A DNA stretch of 64,000 bases from Anabaena cylindrica PCC 7122 (GCF_000317695.1 NC_019774.1:33607-97606); one strand, 5' to 3'; positions 17,990 through 28,500 are shown, numbered from the stretch's first letter. Program-made: numbers and translations. Notes: a model not told the origin generated them from the letters alone.

Positions 17990-18943
17990 ATGTTAGACAA
18001 GCAGAAAAAACTACCTGATTTTATCATTGGCGGCGGCATGAAATGTGGAACAACTTCTTTGCATTACTTATTAAATAAGCATCCACAAATTTTTATTCCT
18101 AACAATGAACCGCATTTTTTTACTTTGGATGATATCGAACAGAACCCTGAGTTTTTTATCAAGACTAAACAAGGTTGGAATTGTTGGGATTTTGATAAGA
18201 ATTTGCCAGATTATCTTCGTTGGTATTATAGCTTTTTTCATGAAGCTAAAGAAAATCAAGTGATTGGGGAAGATTGCGTTTCCTATCTTTATTCTAGTCA
18301 AGCACCAGCTAGGATTGCTAAAATTATTCCTAATGTCAAGTTGATTTTTATTTTACGAGATCCTGTAGCCAGGACTTATTCTCAATATTGGCATTGGGTA
18401 AAAACTAATAGGGCTATTTATAGTTTTGAAGATATGATTCAGTTTTCTTCTGGACACCTTTTGCAAAGAGGCTTTTATCGTCAGCATTTAGCTAGATATT
18501 TTCAATATTTTGAGCGCGAACAAATCAAAGTTATTCTTTTCGAGGATTTTATCAAAAATGTCCAAGAAAAGATTGATGAAGTGTGTGAATTTTTACAATT
18601 AAATCAGAGTGTTAATGTCAGTAACCTAGAAGCTCACCAAAATTCAGCTTTAGTTCCACGCAACTTACGATTACATTTATTATTCAACAATTTGTTTAAA
18701 ACACGCATTTGTGGTAGAAAATATCAAATATCCCATTTACCTAATGCTAATATATCGAATCAAAATATAATTTTAGATTGGCTCACAAATTCTTTTAATC
18801 AGCTTAACTTAACCTCAAATAAACCCTATCCTCAAATGCACCCAGATACTCGGCAGTTCTTAGAACAATTATTCGCTAAGGAAAATAGTGGGCTATCACA
18901 ATTGATTGATTTTCCTGTTGAACAATTTTGGAGTTATGTATGA
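17990..18943 (+). CDS. PAPS-dependent sulfotransferase
   Basis: A 317-residue sulfotransferase-fold protein. The 5'-phosphosulfate loop is seen in DFIIGGGMKCGTTSLHYLLN (about residues 9-28), and the 3'-phosphate-binding motif in KLIFILRDPVARTYSQYWH (about 115-133); HPQIF and the GEDCVSYLYS segment are also typical. It would transfer sulfate from PAPS to a glycan or lipid acceptor. The surrounding sugar genes make a sulfated polysaccharide or a sulfated surface glycan the likely product. No membrane anchor is visible. The gene stands 241 bp after the epimerase, behind a MITE, so it may have its own promoter. Confidence 0.85.
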   Translation: MLDKQKKLPDFIIGGGMKCGTTSLHYLLNKHPQIFIPNNEPHFFTLDDIEQNPEFFIKTKQGWNCWDFDKNLPDYLRWYYSFFHEAKENQVIGEDCVSYLYSSQAPARIAKIIPNVKLIFILRDPVARTYSQYWHWVKTNRAIYSFEDMIQFSSGHLLQRGFYRQHLARYFQYFEREQIKVILFEDFIKNVQEKIDEVCEFLQLNQSVNVSNLEAHQNSALVPRNLRLHLLFNNLFKTRICGRKYQISHLPNANISNQNIILDWLTNSFNQLNLTSNKPYPQMHPDTRQFLEQLFAKENSGLSQLIDFPVEQFWSYV

Positions 18944-19021
18944 AAAAATTTAAAACTCAGGAACCAGATTGATTAAGTATTCATTATTAAATCTTTTAAA
19001 AAATTTAAGGAGAATGTTAAA

Positions 19022-20023
19022 ATGTCATCAAATCAAGGTATAATTTTTGTTACTGGAGGGGCTGGTTACATTGGTTCTCATGCGGTATTAGCTTTACAAA
19101 AAGCTGGTTATCAAGTTATTGTTCTAGATAACTTAACTTCAGGACATAAAGACATTGTAGAAAATGTTCTTAAAACTGAACTTATTATAGGCTCTATAGG
19201 CGATCGCAATTTACTAGACCAAATTTTTTCTACTTATCCAATCATAGCCGTGATGCACTTTGCAGCTTATATTAATGTGGAAGAATCAGTATCTTTTCCT
19301 CATAAATACTACCGTAATAATGTTACTGATACACTAACATTGTTAGAAGCAATAAAATCAGCTAATATTAATAAATTTGTTTTTTCCTCTACCAGTGCGG
19401 TTTATGATGAGTATCAAACTAAGCCTATTTTAGAAACTGCTCCTCTTAATCCTATCAGTCCCTATGCTAAAAGTAAATTAATGATTGAACAAATGTTAGC
19501 TGATTTTGATGTAGCTTATGGTTTAAAATCGGTTTGCTTTCGTTATTTTAATGCCGCAGGTGCTGAACCTAATGCTTTAATTGGAGAAGATCGTAAAATA
19601 GAAAGTCATCTTATTCCTTTACTATTACTAACAGCTTTAGGTGAACAAAATTATTTTTCTGTATTTGGTACTGATTATACCACACCTGATGGTACTTGTA
19701 TCAGAGATTTCATTCATGTTATGGATTTAGCTAATGCTCATGTTTTAGGCTTAAAATATCTCATAGAAGGTGGAAAGAGTGATATCTTTAATTTAGGTAA
19801 CGGTAAGGGTTTTTCCGTGAAAGAAGTTGTCGAAATGACCCAAAAAGTAACAGGAAAAACTTTTGATATTCGGTATCAAGAACGTCGCTCAGGAGATCCA
19901 CCTATTTTAGTAGGTAATAGTGAAAAAGCTCAAAGAATTTTAGGTTGGTCGCCCCAATATCCAGATTTAGAACAAATTATAACTCATGCTTGGCAATGGA
20001 AACAAAAATCTAAAACTTATTAA
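19022..20023 (+). CDS. galE: UDP-glucose 4-epimerase
   Basis: A 333-residue GalE-type epimerase that interconverts UDP-glucose and UDP-galactose using tightly bound NAD. Visible are the dinucleotide motif TGGAGYIGSH (about 10-19), LDNLTSGH, HFAAYINVEESV, the catalytic STSAVYD and YAKSK (Tyr-x-x-x-Lys), RYFNAAGA, and the terminal part GDPPILVGNSEKAQRILGW. Length is that of the standard enzyme. An AAGGAG lies upstream of the ATG. It is separated by only 4 bp from the NUDIX gene, indicating co-expression. Confidence 0.9.
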   Translation: MSSNQGIIFVTGGAGYIGSHAVLALQKAGYQVIVLDNLTSGHKDIVENVLKTELIIGSIGDRNLLDQIFSTYPIIAVMHFAAYINVEESVSFPHKYYRNNVTDTLTLLEAIKSANINKFVFSSTSAVYDEYQTKPILETAPLNPISPYAKSKLMIEQMLADFDVAYGLKSVCFRYFNAAGAEPNALIGEDRKIESHLIPLLLLTALGEQNYFSVFGTDYTTPDGTCIRDFIHVMDLANAHVLGLKYLIEGGKSDIFNLGNGKGFSVKEVVEMTQKVTGKTFDIRYQERRSGDPPILVGNSEKAQRILGWSPQYPDLEQIITHAWQWKQKSKTY

Positions 20024-20027
20024 TAAT

Positions 20028-20618
20028 ATGAAAAATCCCGATAAACCTAATGGTGAAAAATTAGGGTGGAAAATTCAAAAAAGTCAACTGATTTTTCAAA
20101 GTCAGTGGTATAATCTGCGTCAAGATAAAATTACTTTACCTAAAAATCAAGAGATTACCTACACCTATATAGAACATCCAGGCTCAGTATTTGTTGTTCC
20201 TATCACAGCCAATCAAGAAATTATTTTAATTCGTTCCTATCGTTATACAATAGATGACTGGTGTTGGGAAGTACCCGCCGGAAATTTAGGAGATCAAAAG
20301 GGACTATCCCCAGAAGAAGTAGCCCGTTTAGAGTTGGCAGAAGAAATTGGAGGAATAGCCGAAACTTTTCAAAGTTTAGGATGGTATTATATGGCTAATG
20401 GTTTGGCTTCCCTGAAAAATTTCTATTTTATTGCTTATAATGTCACCTTAAATCAAGGTAGTCAAAGAGAAGTAACTGAGATTATTAATGAAGTTAAAAC
20501 TGTTTCTATTAAAAATATTTTTAATATGATTCAAGAGGGTTTAATTAAAGACGGAGAAAGTGCTTTTGCTATGATGTTAGCACTATCTCATATTAATCGC
20601 TCAAATCCTAGATTATAG
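20028..20618 (+). CDS. NUDIX hydrolase (ADP-ribose/ADP-sugar pyrophosphatase type)
   Basis: A 196-residue NUDIX hydrolase beginning at the ATG 4 bp after galE stops; a longer frame back into galE is ignored. The NUDIX box is seen as GLSPEEVARLELAEEIGG, with the metal-binding EE in place, although the usual Arg of the RE pair is Leu. The region PGSVFVVPI, IILIRSYRY and WEVPAGNLGD before it is typical of ADP-sugar pyrophosphatases. It probably hydrolyses a nucleotide sugar or ADP-ribose. It closes the sugar gene run. Confidence 0.82.
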   Translation: MKNPDKPNGEKLGWKIQKSQLIFQSQWYNLRQDKITLPKNQEITYTYIEHPGSVFVVPITANQEIILIRSYRYTIDDWCWEVPAGNLGDQKGLSPEEVARLELAEEIGGIAETFQSLGWYYMANGLASLKNFYFIAYNVTLNQGSQREVTEIINEVKTVSIKNIFNMIQEGLIKDGESAFAMMLALSHINRSNPRL

Positions 20619-20696
20619 TTCCTCATAAATTTCTAAATATGCAGTTTCTCGCCTCAATGTCATCATTAATATTGCTGATAGGAGTTTTTGCCTTTT

Positions 20697-20713
20697 GGTG
20701 GGCATTGCCCACC
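20697..20713. terminator. Hairpin between convergent NUDIX and tpsB genes
   Basis: GGTGGGCATTGCCCACC is a perfect 7-bp stem with a 3-base loop, placed in the 138-bp gap where the NUDIX gene (+) and the transporter gene (-) converge. No T run directly follows, so it is a weak terminator candidate. GGTGGGC-type hairpins are also common dispersed elements in cyanobacterial intergenic DNA. Confidence 0.4.
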
Positions 20714-20756
20714 CTACATTTATTTATGATCACCTACTTACCTCTTGAACAAAGAC

Positions 20757-22901
20757 TTAAAACAAATTAGATTCAACCCGCAAATATAGTCCATTTTCTT
20801 GCAAAGTCTTCTGCTGAGAATCTAATTCTACTAAAGGAATTCCCCAGTCAAAACGAACATTCAAAAAATCTTGCATTCTCCATTGCAAACCCAAACCTAC
20901 TCCCAAGAGTGTATTCTGCTCTGGATCTGGCTTTTCTGTATTCCAACCTATGCCGAAATCCACAAAAGGAACTAACTGTAATAATCCATTGATTTTAGTC
21001 ACTTTTAAAACAGGTAATCTTACCTCTGCCGAAGCAAAAAAGCCATTGTCAGTTAAAAATATATCTTGACGATAACCCCTGACACTATTAATTCCCCCTA
21101 AACCAAATTGTTCTAAAGGAACAAGAGATTCAGTTGCTAATTGCAGGTCAGAACGCAGAAACAGTAAAGTATCATCATTTGCTGATAAACGACGCACATA
21201 CTGCGCTTGTCCCCGCCATACAAAAAAGCGACTATCAGGTGGTTCATCATTAACAGTGGCATTAAACCAATCCAGTCCTAAACTAAATTGAGAACGTAAA
21301 GCAAGAATATCTTGAGGATGACGTTTTGACCAATCTTGAACAAATCTAATGGCAGAAATTTTTGTTTCTCCATTTTCATCTGCACCAGCCGAAAGGGGAA
21401 AATCAATTCCTAATAAAGTAGTCTTACTTTCTTGACGAGATAAAGTTAAACCTACGGCTAATTCTTCATTGGGAGTAAGCACTAGAGGCTGACGATAACT
21501 TAATTCAACAAAAAAAGAATCGCCTGTAATATCAATGCGATCAAAAGGTGGTTCTACTATATTGGTTGCTGTCACACCACCAGCCATAGTTAACTTGCCA
21601 TTATGAGGATTGAGAGGAATGCTGTAACTAGCATCTATTGTATTACTACCATCAGTATTTGTATAGGAAACTGCTAAACTATCGCCAAGACCAAATAAAT
21701 TAGCTTGGTGAAAATTAATTCCCCTTCTCCAACTACCCACACTAGGAGCGCGTCCATTATCTGTAAATAAATTAATATTAAAAGTATCTGCTTCTTTAAC
21801 TTTGACTTCGAGTAAACTTTGATAGGGATCTGTTCCTGCTGAGAGTTCAGTAGATATATTGGCAATTAGGGGATCTAGTTGTAATAGTTGCAAAGCTTTG
21901 AGGATTCGCTTCTGATCAACGGGAGCTTTAGTGGCTAGGGCTAATCTGCTGCGGATATAATCAGGATTGAGTCGCTGTGTTCCTGAGATCCGAATATCTT
22001 CTATTTTGCCTTCGATAATTTGGACTTGAACCACACCATTCTGTTCAACAAGGTTTTGATTCGCTGGAATTACTGCTCCTGAATTGATATAACAGGGTTT
22101 ATCGGCAGAAGATTCACTCTTACATCCTTTGATGTATAGCTGGTTAACGGTTGCTTCTACTTCCAATAGTTGAGCAAAAGTTATCTCTCCATCTGTAAAC
22201 TTTTGAGTTTCGGCTGCTAATTGTTCCTGAGTAAATGCGGTATTCCCCTTAAACTCAAACTTTTTCACTACAATACTTTCAGGAATTTTTTGTTGAGAGT
22301 TAGTCTGAGTTAAGATTGGTTCAGCTTTTTTCTCAACTTGAGAGGAACGCGGGATAGGAGTTGCATTGGCCATGCTATAGGCCATATAAAGAATATCTTG
22401 ACGGTTTTTAGCTATAAATCTAACTGTATAAATCAACTCATCTTGTTTCCACATTACTGATGAAAACTGGTTTGGGGGATTCTGCCTTGAACCGTCTATC
22501 AAATATCCTTGAATATTATTAGCTAAAGTAATAGGATCACCCATTTGATGTTGTCGGAGAGCTTCCTGGGCTTTAATTGAAACCGGAGACTCTACGGATA
22601 AACTGCCTACTTGACAGTTGGGAATTTTGTTTTCACAACTAAACAAATTGATGATCAAACTAGATGTTACAGGATCAGCGTTTAGCTGAATTTGGTATTG
22701 AGGCAGATTTCCTGGCAAAACCTCTAAAGACGGAACTTGAGATGGCAAGCGCATTAGCAAGCCTGATGGTAAAGACGTTTGGATTTGCTCTTGATAGGGA
22801 GTAAAAATACTTTCAGAACTTGCTGTAGCTTTTTCTGCGCTGCACAATATCAGTGAACTAATAGTAAAAATTAATATTCTCAGCCAAAAATCATAAGTCA
22901 T
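20757..22901 (-). CDS. ShlB/FhaC/HecB-type outer-membrane TPS transporter (TpsB)
   Basis: A 714-residue protein from the ATG at 22899-22901, supported by GAGG upstream and an immediately following signal peptide (ILIFTISSLILCSAEKATAS). A variable N-terminal section is followed by POTRA domains (about residues 200-360; VVKKFEFKGNTAFTQEQLAA and GKIEDIRISGTQRLNPDYIR). A 16-stranded beta-barrel with the conserved GLGGINSVRGYRQD motif follows, and the chain ends in a terminal Phe (VESNLF), as expected for an Omp85-type insertion signal. It would export the TpsA exoprotein encoded at 11223-15167. Unusually, the exoprotein and transporter are separated by a block of sugar genes on the opposite strand. 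Confidence 0.88.
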   Translation of the reverse strand: MTYDFWLRILIFTISSLILCSAEKATASSESIFTPYQEQIQTSLPSGLLMRLPSQVPSLEVLPGNLPQYQIQLNADPVTSSLIINLFSCENKIPNCQVGSLSVESPVSIKAQEALRQHQMGDPITLANNIQGYLIDGSRQNPPNQFSSVMWKQDELIYTVRFIAKNRQDILYMAYSMANATPIPRSSQVEKKAEPILTQTNSQQKIPESIVVKKFEFKGNTAFTQEQLAAETQKFTDGEITFAQLLEVEATVNQLYIKGCKSESSADKPCYINSGAVIPANQNLVEQNGVVQVQIIEGKIEDIRISGTQRLNPDYIRSRLALATKAPVDQKRILKALQLLQLDPLIANISTELSAGTDPYQSLLEVKVKEADTFNINLFTDNGRAPSVGSWRRGINFHQANLFGLGDSLAVSYTNTDGSNTIDASYSIPLNPHNGKLTMAGGVTATNIVEPPFDRIDITGDSFFVELSYRQPLVLTPNEELAVGLTLSRQESKTTLLGIDFPLSAGADENGETKISAIRFVQDWSKRHPQDILALRSQFSLGLDWFNATVNDEPPDSRFFVWRGQAQYVRRLSANDDTLLFLRSDLQLATESLVPLEQFGLGGINSVRGYRQDIFLTDNGFFASAEVRLPVLKVTKINGLLQLVPFVDFGIGWNTEKPDPEQNTLLGVGLGLQWRMQDFLNVRFDWGIPLVELDSQQKTLQENGLYLRVESNLF

Positions 22902-23024
22902 GTCTTTATCCTCGATTGACGCTCGGCTTGGCAAAAACAATCAGTCCTAAAAATTCCTTTAAGGTTTCCCACAGTTTCAGATGACAAACTACCTTTTTAT
23001 CGAAACGCTTATGTATGTTTAGTT

Positions 23025-23210
23025 TTGCCAGTTTTGCCAAAAGTTATCAAGGCTCTTATTTTGGCATATGTATTGACTTATTGGTTTGTGTTTGGATTAA
23101 ATTTAGGATTAGTGGATGTATTGTTGGGTTCTACTGGCGATTGGTTTGTTCGTGCAGTTGTGTTGTTAGTTGTCTTTAAACAGGGCAAGTGGCGGGAAAC
23201 GATTGTTTAG
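23025..23210 (+). CDS. Possible small membrane protein
   Basis: A 61-codon frame with a TTG start, two strongly hydrophobic stretches (VIKALILAYVLTYWFVFGLN and WFVRAVVLLVVF) and a basic tail. It lies 90 bp ahead of parA on the same strand. No clear ribosome site is seen and I recognise no family. Its amphipathic, membrane-like composition is the only support; the rest of 22941-23299 shows nothing else identifiable. Confidence 0.25.
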   Translation: MPVLPKVIKALILAYVLTYWFVFGLNLGLVDVLLGSTGDWFVRAVVLLVVFKQGKWRETIV

Positions 23211-23299
23211 CAGCTGAGACCGTGTACCATATTTTATAAACTGGAAAATAAAAACGAGCCGATTCACTAAAGTCATCCTATCTTTAGGAACGAAAGCCA

Positions 23300-24073
23300 G
23301 TGTCAAATTCTCAAGATCAGTGTCGCATCATAGCCATCTTTAACCAAGCAGGTGGTGTGGCCAAATCAACACTCACCCAAAACCTGGGCTACCACCTCGC
23401 CCAACAAAAACATCGTGTCCTTCTCATCGACATTGACCCCCAAGCCTCCTTAACCAAATTCATGGGCTTAATCCCATCTCAGCTACAAAAAACTGTAGCC
23501 GATGCCATTATTGATGAACAGCCTTTACCCATTCATAGTGGCATTCACGGCATGGACATAGCACCAGCTAACCGACTCCTGAGTGGAGCCGAAATGCAGC
23601 TAGTCAGTGCCGCCATGCGCGACTTACGTCTCAAAGAAGCCCTAGAACCAGTCCAAGACTCCTACGACTTTATCCTTATTGACTGTCCCCCCAGCTTAGG
23701 ATTACTTTCTTATATTTCCCTAGTCGCCGCCACCCACGTCCTCGTCCCCATCGAAACCCATCTCAAAGCCTTCGAGGGGACAGACGAACTCTTGCAAACC
23801 ATCACCCAAGTTAAAAATAAACCCAACCGCAAATTACAAATCGCAGGCTTTGTTCCCACCCGCTACGCTCACCAAAACTCAGCCGATAAAAGAGCCTTAG
23901 CAGCCATCCAAGCACAACTTTCAGCATGGGGTCGGATTTTTCCACCTATCCCCAGAGCTACCGCTTTTGTCGATGCCACAGAAGAACGTGCGCCCCTAGC
24001 AGTATTTGACCCCAAACACTCTGCCGTTAGTATTCTTAAAGAAATCGCTTCTGCTCTGGAGTCCCTCGCATGA
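23300..24073 (+). CDS. parA: ParA-family partition ATPase
   Basis: A 257-residue ParA/Soj/MinD-type ATPase starting at GTG. The P-loop is FNQAGGVAKSTL (about residues 14-25), followed by RVLLIDIDPQASLT (Walker A') and DFILIDCPPSLGLLSY (Walker B). The deviant Walker A normally reads KGGxGK(S/T); here the first signature lysine is Ala and the middle Gly is Ala. It overlaps the ParB gene by 4 bp, the usual parAB arrangement for plasmid or chromosome partition. G+C is visibly higher than in the 2-15 kb block. Confidence 0.88.
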   Translation: MSNSQDQCRIIAIFNQAGGVAKSTLTQNLGYHLAQQKHRVLLIDIDPQASLTKFMGLIPSQLQKTVADAIIDEQPLPIHSGIHGMDIAPANRLLSGAEMQLVSAAMRDLRLKEALEPVQDSYDFILIDCPPSLGLLSYISLVAATHVLVPIETHLKAFEGTDELLQTITQVKNKPNRKLQIAGFVPTRYAHQNSADKRALAAIQAQLSAWGRIFPPIPRATAFVDATEERAPLAVFDPKHSAVSILKEIASALESLA

Positions 24074-25065
24074 TACGCAAACGCACCGAAAAACCCTTTG
24101 CTGGTCAAATTACCACTCCACCCCCAGCCCCTTGGTTATCATCCCCAATGGAAGCTGACACCCCACCTGCTGCTGAAAGTCAAGTCAAACTCCAAGACAT
24201 TCACTTGCCTCCACAGCAACCCAGACGCTACTTTGACCCCCAAGCATTAACAGAATTAGTCGCATCAGTTAAACAGCATGGTATCCTCCAACCCCTCTTG
24301 GTGCGTCCACTGGCAGGAGGGAAATACGAATTAGTAGCAGGAGAACGCCGTTACCGTGCAGCCACAGAAGTAGGACTGGAAGAAGTGCCAGTGGTTGTAC
24401 GTGAGTTATCCGATGACCAGGCGTTTCAGTTAGCCTTGATTGAAAACCTGCAACGACAAGACCTCAACCCAGTTGAAGAAACAGAAGGTATCTTGCACCT
24501 GTTGGCTATTCGGCTCTCGTGTGATGTGGAAGCAGTCAAATCCTTGCTGTACCGGATGAAAAATGCCAGTAGCAAAGGTGAAAAGCAATTAAAAAACTCT
24601 GAGGAGCAATCTAGGAGAAACGTTTCTCCTAACGTAGATGATGAGAAAGCAAAAAAAGTACAAGAGGTGTTTGAAAGCCTGGGACTGATGAATTGGCTGT
24701 CCTTCACCACCAAGCGCGTACCCTTACTCAATATGCCTCTGGAGATTTTAACAGCACTGCGAGAGGGCAAACTGGAGTACACTAAAGCACAAGCCTTGGC
24801 ACGAGTAAAAGATGATGCTCTCTGTACACAACTCTTAGACCAAGCGATCGCACATAACTGGTCTTTAAGTGAAATCAAAGCACAAATCGCTGCTAACACC
24901 CAACCGGCTCAACCCCCATTCTCAAAATCACCCAACCAAATACCAGAACGTCTCAAAAACGTCACCCAGAGCATTAGCAAGCGTAAACTCTGGGAACAAC
25001 CAGCCAAGCAAAAGAAACTAGAAACCCTCCTAAGTAAACTCGAAGCCTTATTAGGTGATGAATAA
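24070..25065 (+). CDS. parB: ParB-family partition protein
   Basis: A 331-residue ParB-type CTPase/DNA-binding protein. The N-terminal ParB/Srx domain shows ALTELVASVKQHGILQPLLV, GGKYELVAGERRYRAA and ALIENLQRQDLNPVEE (about residues 55-140). A central HTH region follows, then a C-terminal Lys-rich tail. ParB binds parS-like centromere sites and works with ParA. A 20-bp perfect palindrome (24612-24631) lies in the central region and encodes an inserted RRNVSPN peptide also found twice in the neighbouring helicase. I did not identify a parS cluster in the adjacent 478-bp gap. Confidence 0.88.
   Translation: MIRKRTEKPFAGQITTPPPAPWLSSPMEADTPPAAESQVKLQDIHLPPQQPRRYFDPQALTELVASVKQHGILQPLLVRPLAGGKYELVAGERRYRAATEVGLEEVPVVVRELSDDQAFQLALIENLQRQDLNPVEETEGILHLLAIRLSCDVEAVKSLLYRMKNASSKGEKQLKNSEEQSRRNVSPNVDDEKAKKVQEVFESLGLMNWLSFTTKRVPLLNMPLEILTALREGKLEYTKAQALARVKDDALCTQLLDQAIAHNWSLSEIKAQIAANTQPAQPPFSKSPNQIPERLKNVTQSISKRKLWEQPAKQKKLETLLSKLEALLGDE
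24612..24631. repeat. 20-bp palindrome TAGGAGAAACGTTTCTCCTA within parB
   Basis: A perfect self-complementary 20-mer inside parB, read in frame as part of RRNVSPN. The same 20-mer recurs at 26827-26846 and 27037-27056 in the helicase gene in the same reading frame. It lies in the linker between the ParB domain and the HTH, where an insertion would be tolerated. Confidence 0.8.
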
Positions 25066-25543
25066 TAGGACTTACTCATCACCCTCCAACCAATGCTCAC
25101 CACTTTTGAACGAGGGAGCGAGGTGGTGATAATTTATTAGACTATAAAAACAATTGACATCCTCAAGCAGAGCGAGAAAAAATTAGGCAACAGTGCTACC
25201 GTCACGGAAGATACGAAGGCAACGAATGGGTAGTGGAGGATAATTAATTTTATTTTACTAGTTGCTGCATTGGCATTAGACATATCCGCGAGTTAACCTT
25301 AAAGCTTTACAAATCAAGGGTCAAAACCTAATTTATGGCTATAGCTTGCGTGACGACGTAGGAGTCATACGCCACGCTGCACTATCGGAGAACTCTAATG
25401 ATCCGAGATGCCTAAATGGGAAAATATACTCGCTACTCAACCTTTATGTATAAGCCCTGACAAAAATCAATCATTTGTTAGATGACATTATTCGTAAATT
25501 CTAGTAGTTTGTGCTTCAATAGCAACTCTAGGAGGAGACGAAC
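25066..25543. other. 478-bp non-coding interval between parB and the helicase gene
   Basis: No convincing gene. It contains a partial TTGACATCCTC motif at about 25153 like that at 37213, the inverted GTGACGACGTAGGAGTCATACGC stretch near 25350, and ends in a strong AGGAGG site for the helicase. It could house centromere or promoter sequences; I see no iteron array. Confidence 0.4.
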
Positions 25544-28500
25544 ATGGCACAAGAGTCACAGATTCGCGACTTGCTCCAAACCTGGCTGCATTACATCCAC
25601 ATTGAGAACTTGACTAATGCCAAAGTCGAAGCTGGTGACGAAGATCAACCCCATATCTGGGACTCTGGTGTAAATTTAGTAGGCGATAAATTACTCCTAG
25701 ACGAATCCTTATTCAAACAACTCAAACAACCCTTCAAAACCTCAAAAACCAAACCTCAAGCCAAACCTCAAGCCAACCCACCATCAATCGCCGTAGCCTT
25801 CCCCCAGCTTTATCTAATCGAAGGAAATCGCCGGCAATTTCGCCCCCTCTTTACCATTGACATTTCTCCTATCTTTGATGGCAATTATCGCCAAAGCGGC
25901 TGGGACTTAACCACCCTCGAGTTTCAACCCATCATCCCCAACTTGATGCAGTGGTATGGACTAGAAGAAGAAACTGCTGAATCCCTAGTCACTAAAGAAG
26001 GACTCAAAGTTTTTCTGGAAACCACCTTCAATCGTCCCTTTAAAACCCTACAAGACTGGATTGGACTGATTTCTTTACCACCCTTTCCCGTGCGCTCAAA
26101 ACTGCTTCCCTACCTGCTGAACTTTGGCTACGTAGCCTTCAACCATAACCTCAACAAAGACTTCCAGAAAATCAGCGAACAGCGAAAATGGAATTGGGCA
26201 GTCCCTGGACATCCCGCATACGAATATCTGTTTGGACAACCAATAGCACCCCAACACAACCTACTATTTCTCGGTGCTTTCCCAACCTTACCCCCCGACG
26301 ACTATCAAGCCCAGGCTCTCAAACATTGCCAATCTCAACCCCTCACCGCTGTAATTGGACCACCGGGGAATGGTAAAACCACATTGCTGTTACACAAAAT
26401 AGCCCAACAAGTAGTCCACCGCGCCGTGCAATTAGCCACAGACGGTGAAGACGAAAGTAACCTAACTTTAGTCACCAGTACCAACAACCATGCAGTCAAC
26501 AACGTTGAAGAACTCCTAGAGAGCCACTTTCCCCAAAACGGCTTCTACTTATCAGGCGGCTCCAAAGAATTAGTTGATATCCAAGTTTTACCTAAATTAC
26601 AAGCTGCACTCGACTCACTAGCTAGAGAAACCTTTAACCCAACTGCATGGGAGTCAGCCAAGCAACAATTGTTAGCTCTTGTGCAGCAACTACAATTTCA
26701 CATCAAGCAAGATGAATATTACCAACAACAGAAGATTGCTGATGAGCAGTTATTAGAGCAGCTAGATAGAGATGTACAACGGCTGCAAGAGGCGATAAAT
26801 AGCTTTTTACAAGTGAATCCACAATTTAGGAGAAACGTTTCTCCTAACTCGGATTTTGAGTTACAACCCCCATTATCAGCCAACTCTTCACTAGAGCCTT
26901 ACTCGCCATTATCAGCCAACTCCTCACAGAACGACCCAGAGCCTCAATCTCCACTACCATTCAACCAATCACCAAACTACTATTGGGACTTTCAACCTAC
27001 CTCACCAATAGAGCCTGTAGATGTTACCTCTGAATCTAGGAGAAACGTTTCTCCTAACTTAGATATTGGATTCCCACCATCGTCATCACGAACTCCATTA
27101 CGGCATTACTCAGACTCCCAGCCCCCCTCACCGTTAAACTCATCACGCGACTACTCCAAATTTCCCCTTGAAGCGTACCAGCAGATAGAGCAACACCTGA
27201 ATACAGCAAGTCATTCCTTACCTCATGAAAGTACCAGGCAATTTTTAGGTCAAAACCACAACTGGTTGATTCGACTATTGCAAACAATTAAACTATTACA
27301 AACAATCAAACTATTGCAGAGAATTAAACTATGGCAAAAAATCAAACGATTCTGGCAAAAGATAACTAGAAACAGCCCACGCCATATTCTCAAACGCTTG
27401 CACAAACAAATAGAAATGCCCGTATTGGCAACCTTGGCTACACCCTTTCCCTTTCAAATTCCCCTGACAATTGAATCTTTAGTAGCAGCCCACCAAAGTG
27501 TTTTCCTGCTACTGAAAGAAGTATCTGATTGGCAACAGCAACAAAATCAACTTAACCACAGACAACAACACCTCGAATTATTACAACGCCAATTAACCGA
27601 CCGACAACACCAGCAACAACAAATCCAAAATCGACTTGCCACTTATCCTAACCAAGATTTCTACAGTCGTTTCTACAGCGAATTGCACACACTGCAAGTA
27701 CAGTTATTTGAGAGTGCTTGGCAATTTCAACAACAGGAAGCACAACGCAGAAAAGATGAAGTCATGGCTGCTATTAAAACTTACATTGGGGTGTTAAATA
27801 ACGAATGGGACGCTTTTCGTCAAATGTCCTTGCATTGGCGAAACATTTATCGAGATATCAGCCTGTTGTTTCCCGTTTTCCTGAGTACCCTGCATTCTAT
27901 TCGCCGTCTGTTCCCCTATCCTGATAGCGGTTGTATCAACCAAGTCATTGTAGACGAAGCTGGTCAGATTCCCCCACATCAGGTATTTCCAGTGTTAGTG
28001 CGGTGTCGTCATGCTTTGATTGTCGGCGACCCCTTGCAACTAGAACCAGTCATTAATTTAAGCGACCAAAAGAAAGAAGAATATCGCGGTAAATCCTTCC
28101 TGGAAAGGGGACTTACAGATGCAGATTATGACTGCTACAGTCCCACCGCTACCACAGCTTATCACCGAGCCGCAGGAGCATCAGCACAACCAGAAGACAT
28201 TGGTAACGGCATTATCCTTAAATATCATTACCGGTGTGTGCCAGTGATTGCCGATATTAGCGATCGCTTGTGCAATTATGGCATGATCATCAAAACAGAA
28301 TCTAAACCATCTCTGTTAGGTGCTAACCTGATTGCTTACCACGTAGAAGGAAAGCCAGAAAACCACATAAATTGGGCAGAAGTTGATGTGGTAGAAACGT
28401 TAATTGCCCAATTGCTAGAGGCAGGTTACAGCTTCAATGCTCCTAGCAATCAAAATACTAGCAATCAAAATACAATAGGCATAATTTCACCTTATCGTCG

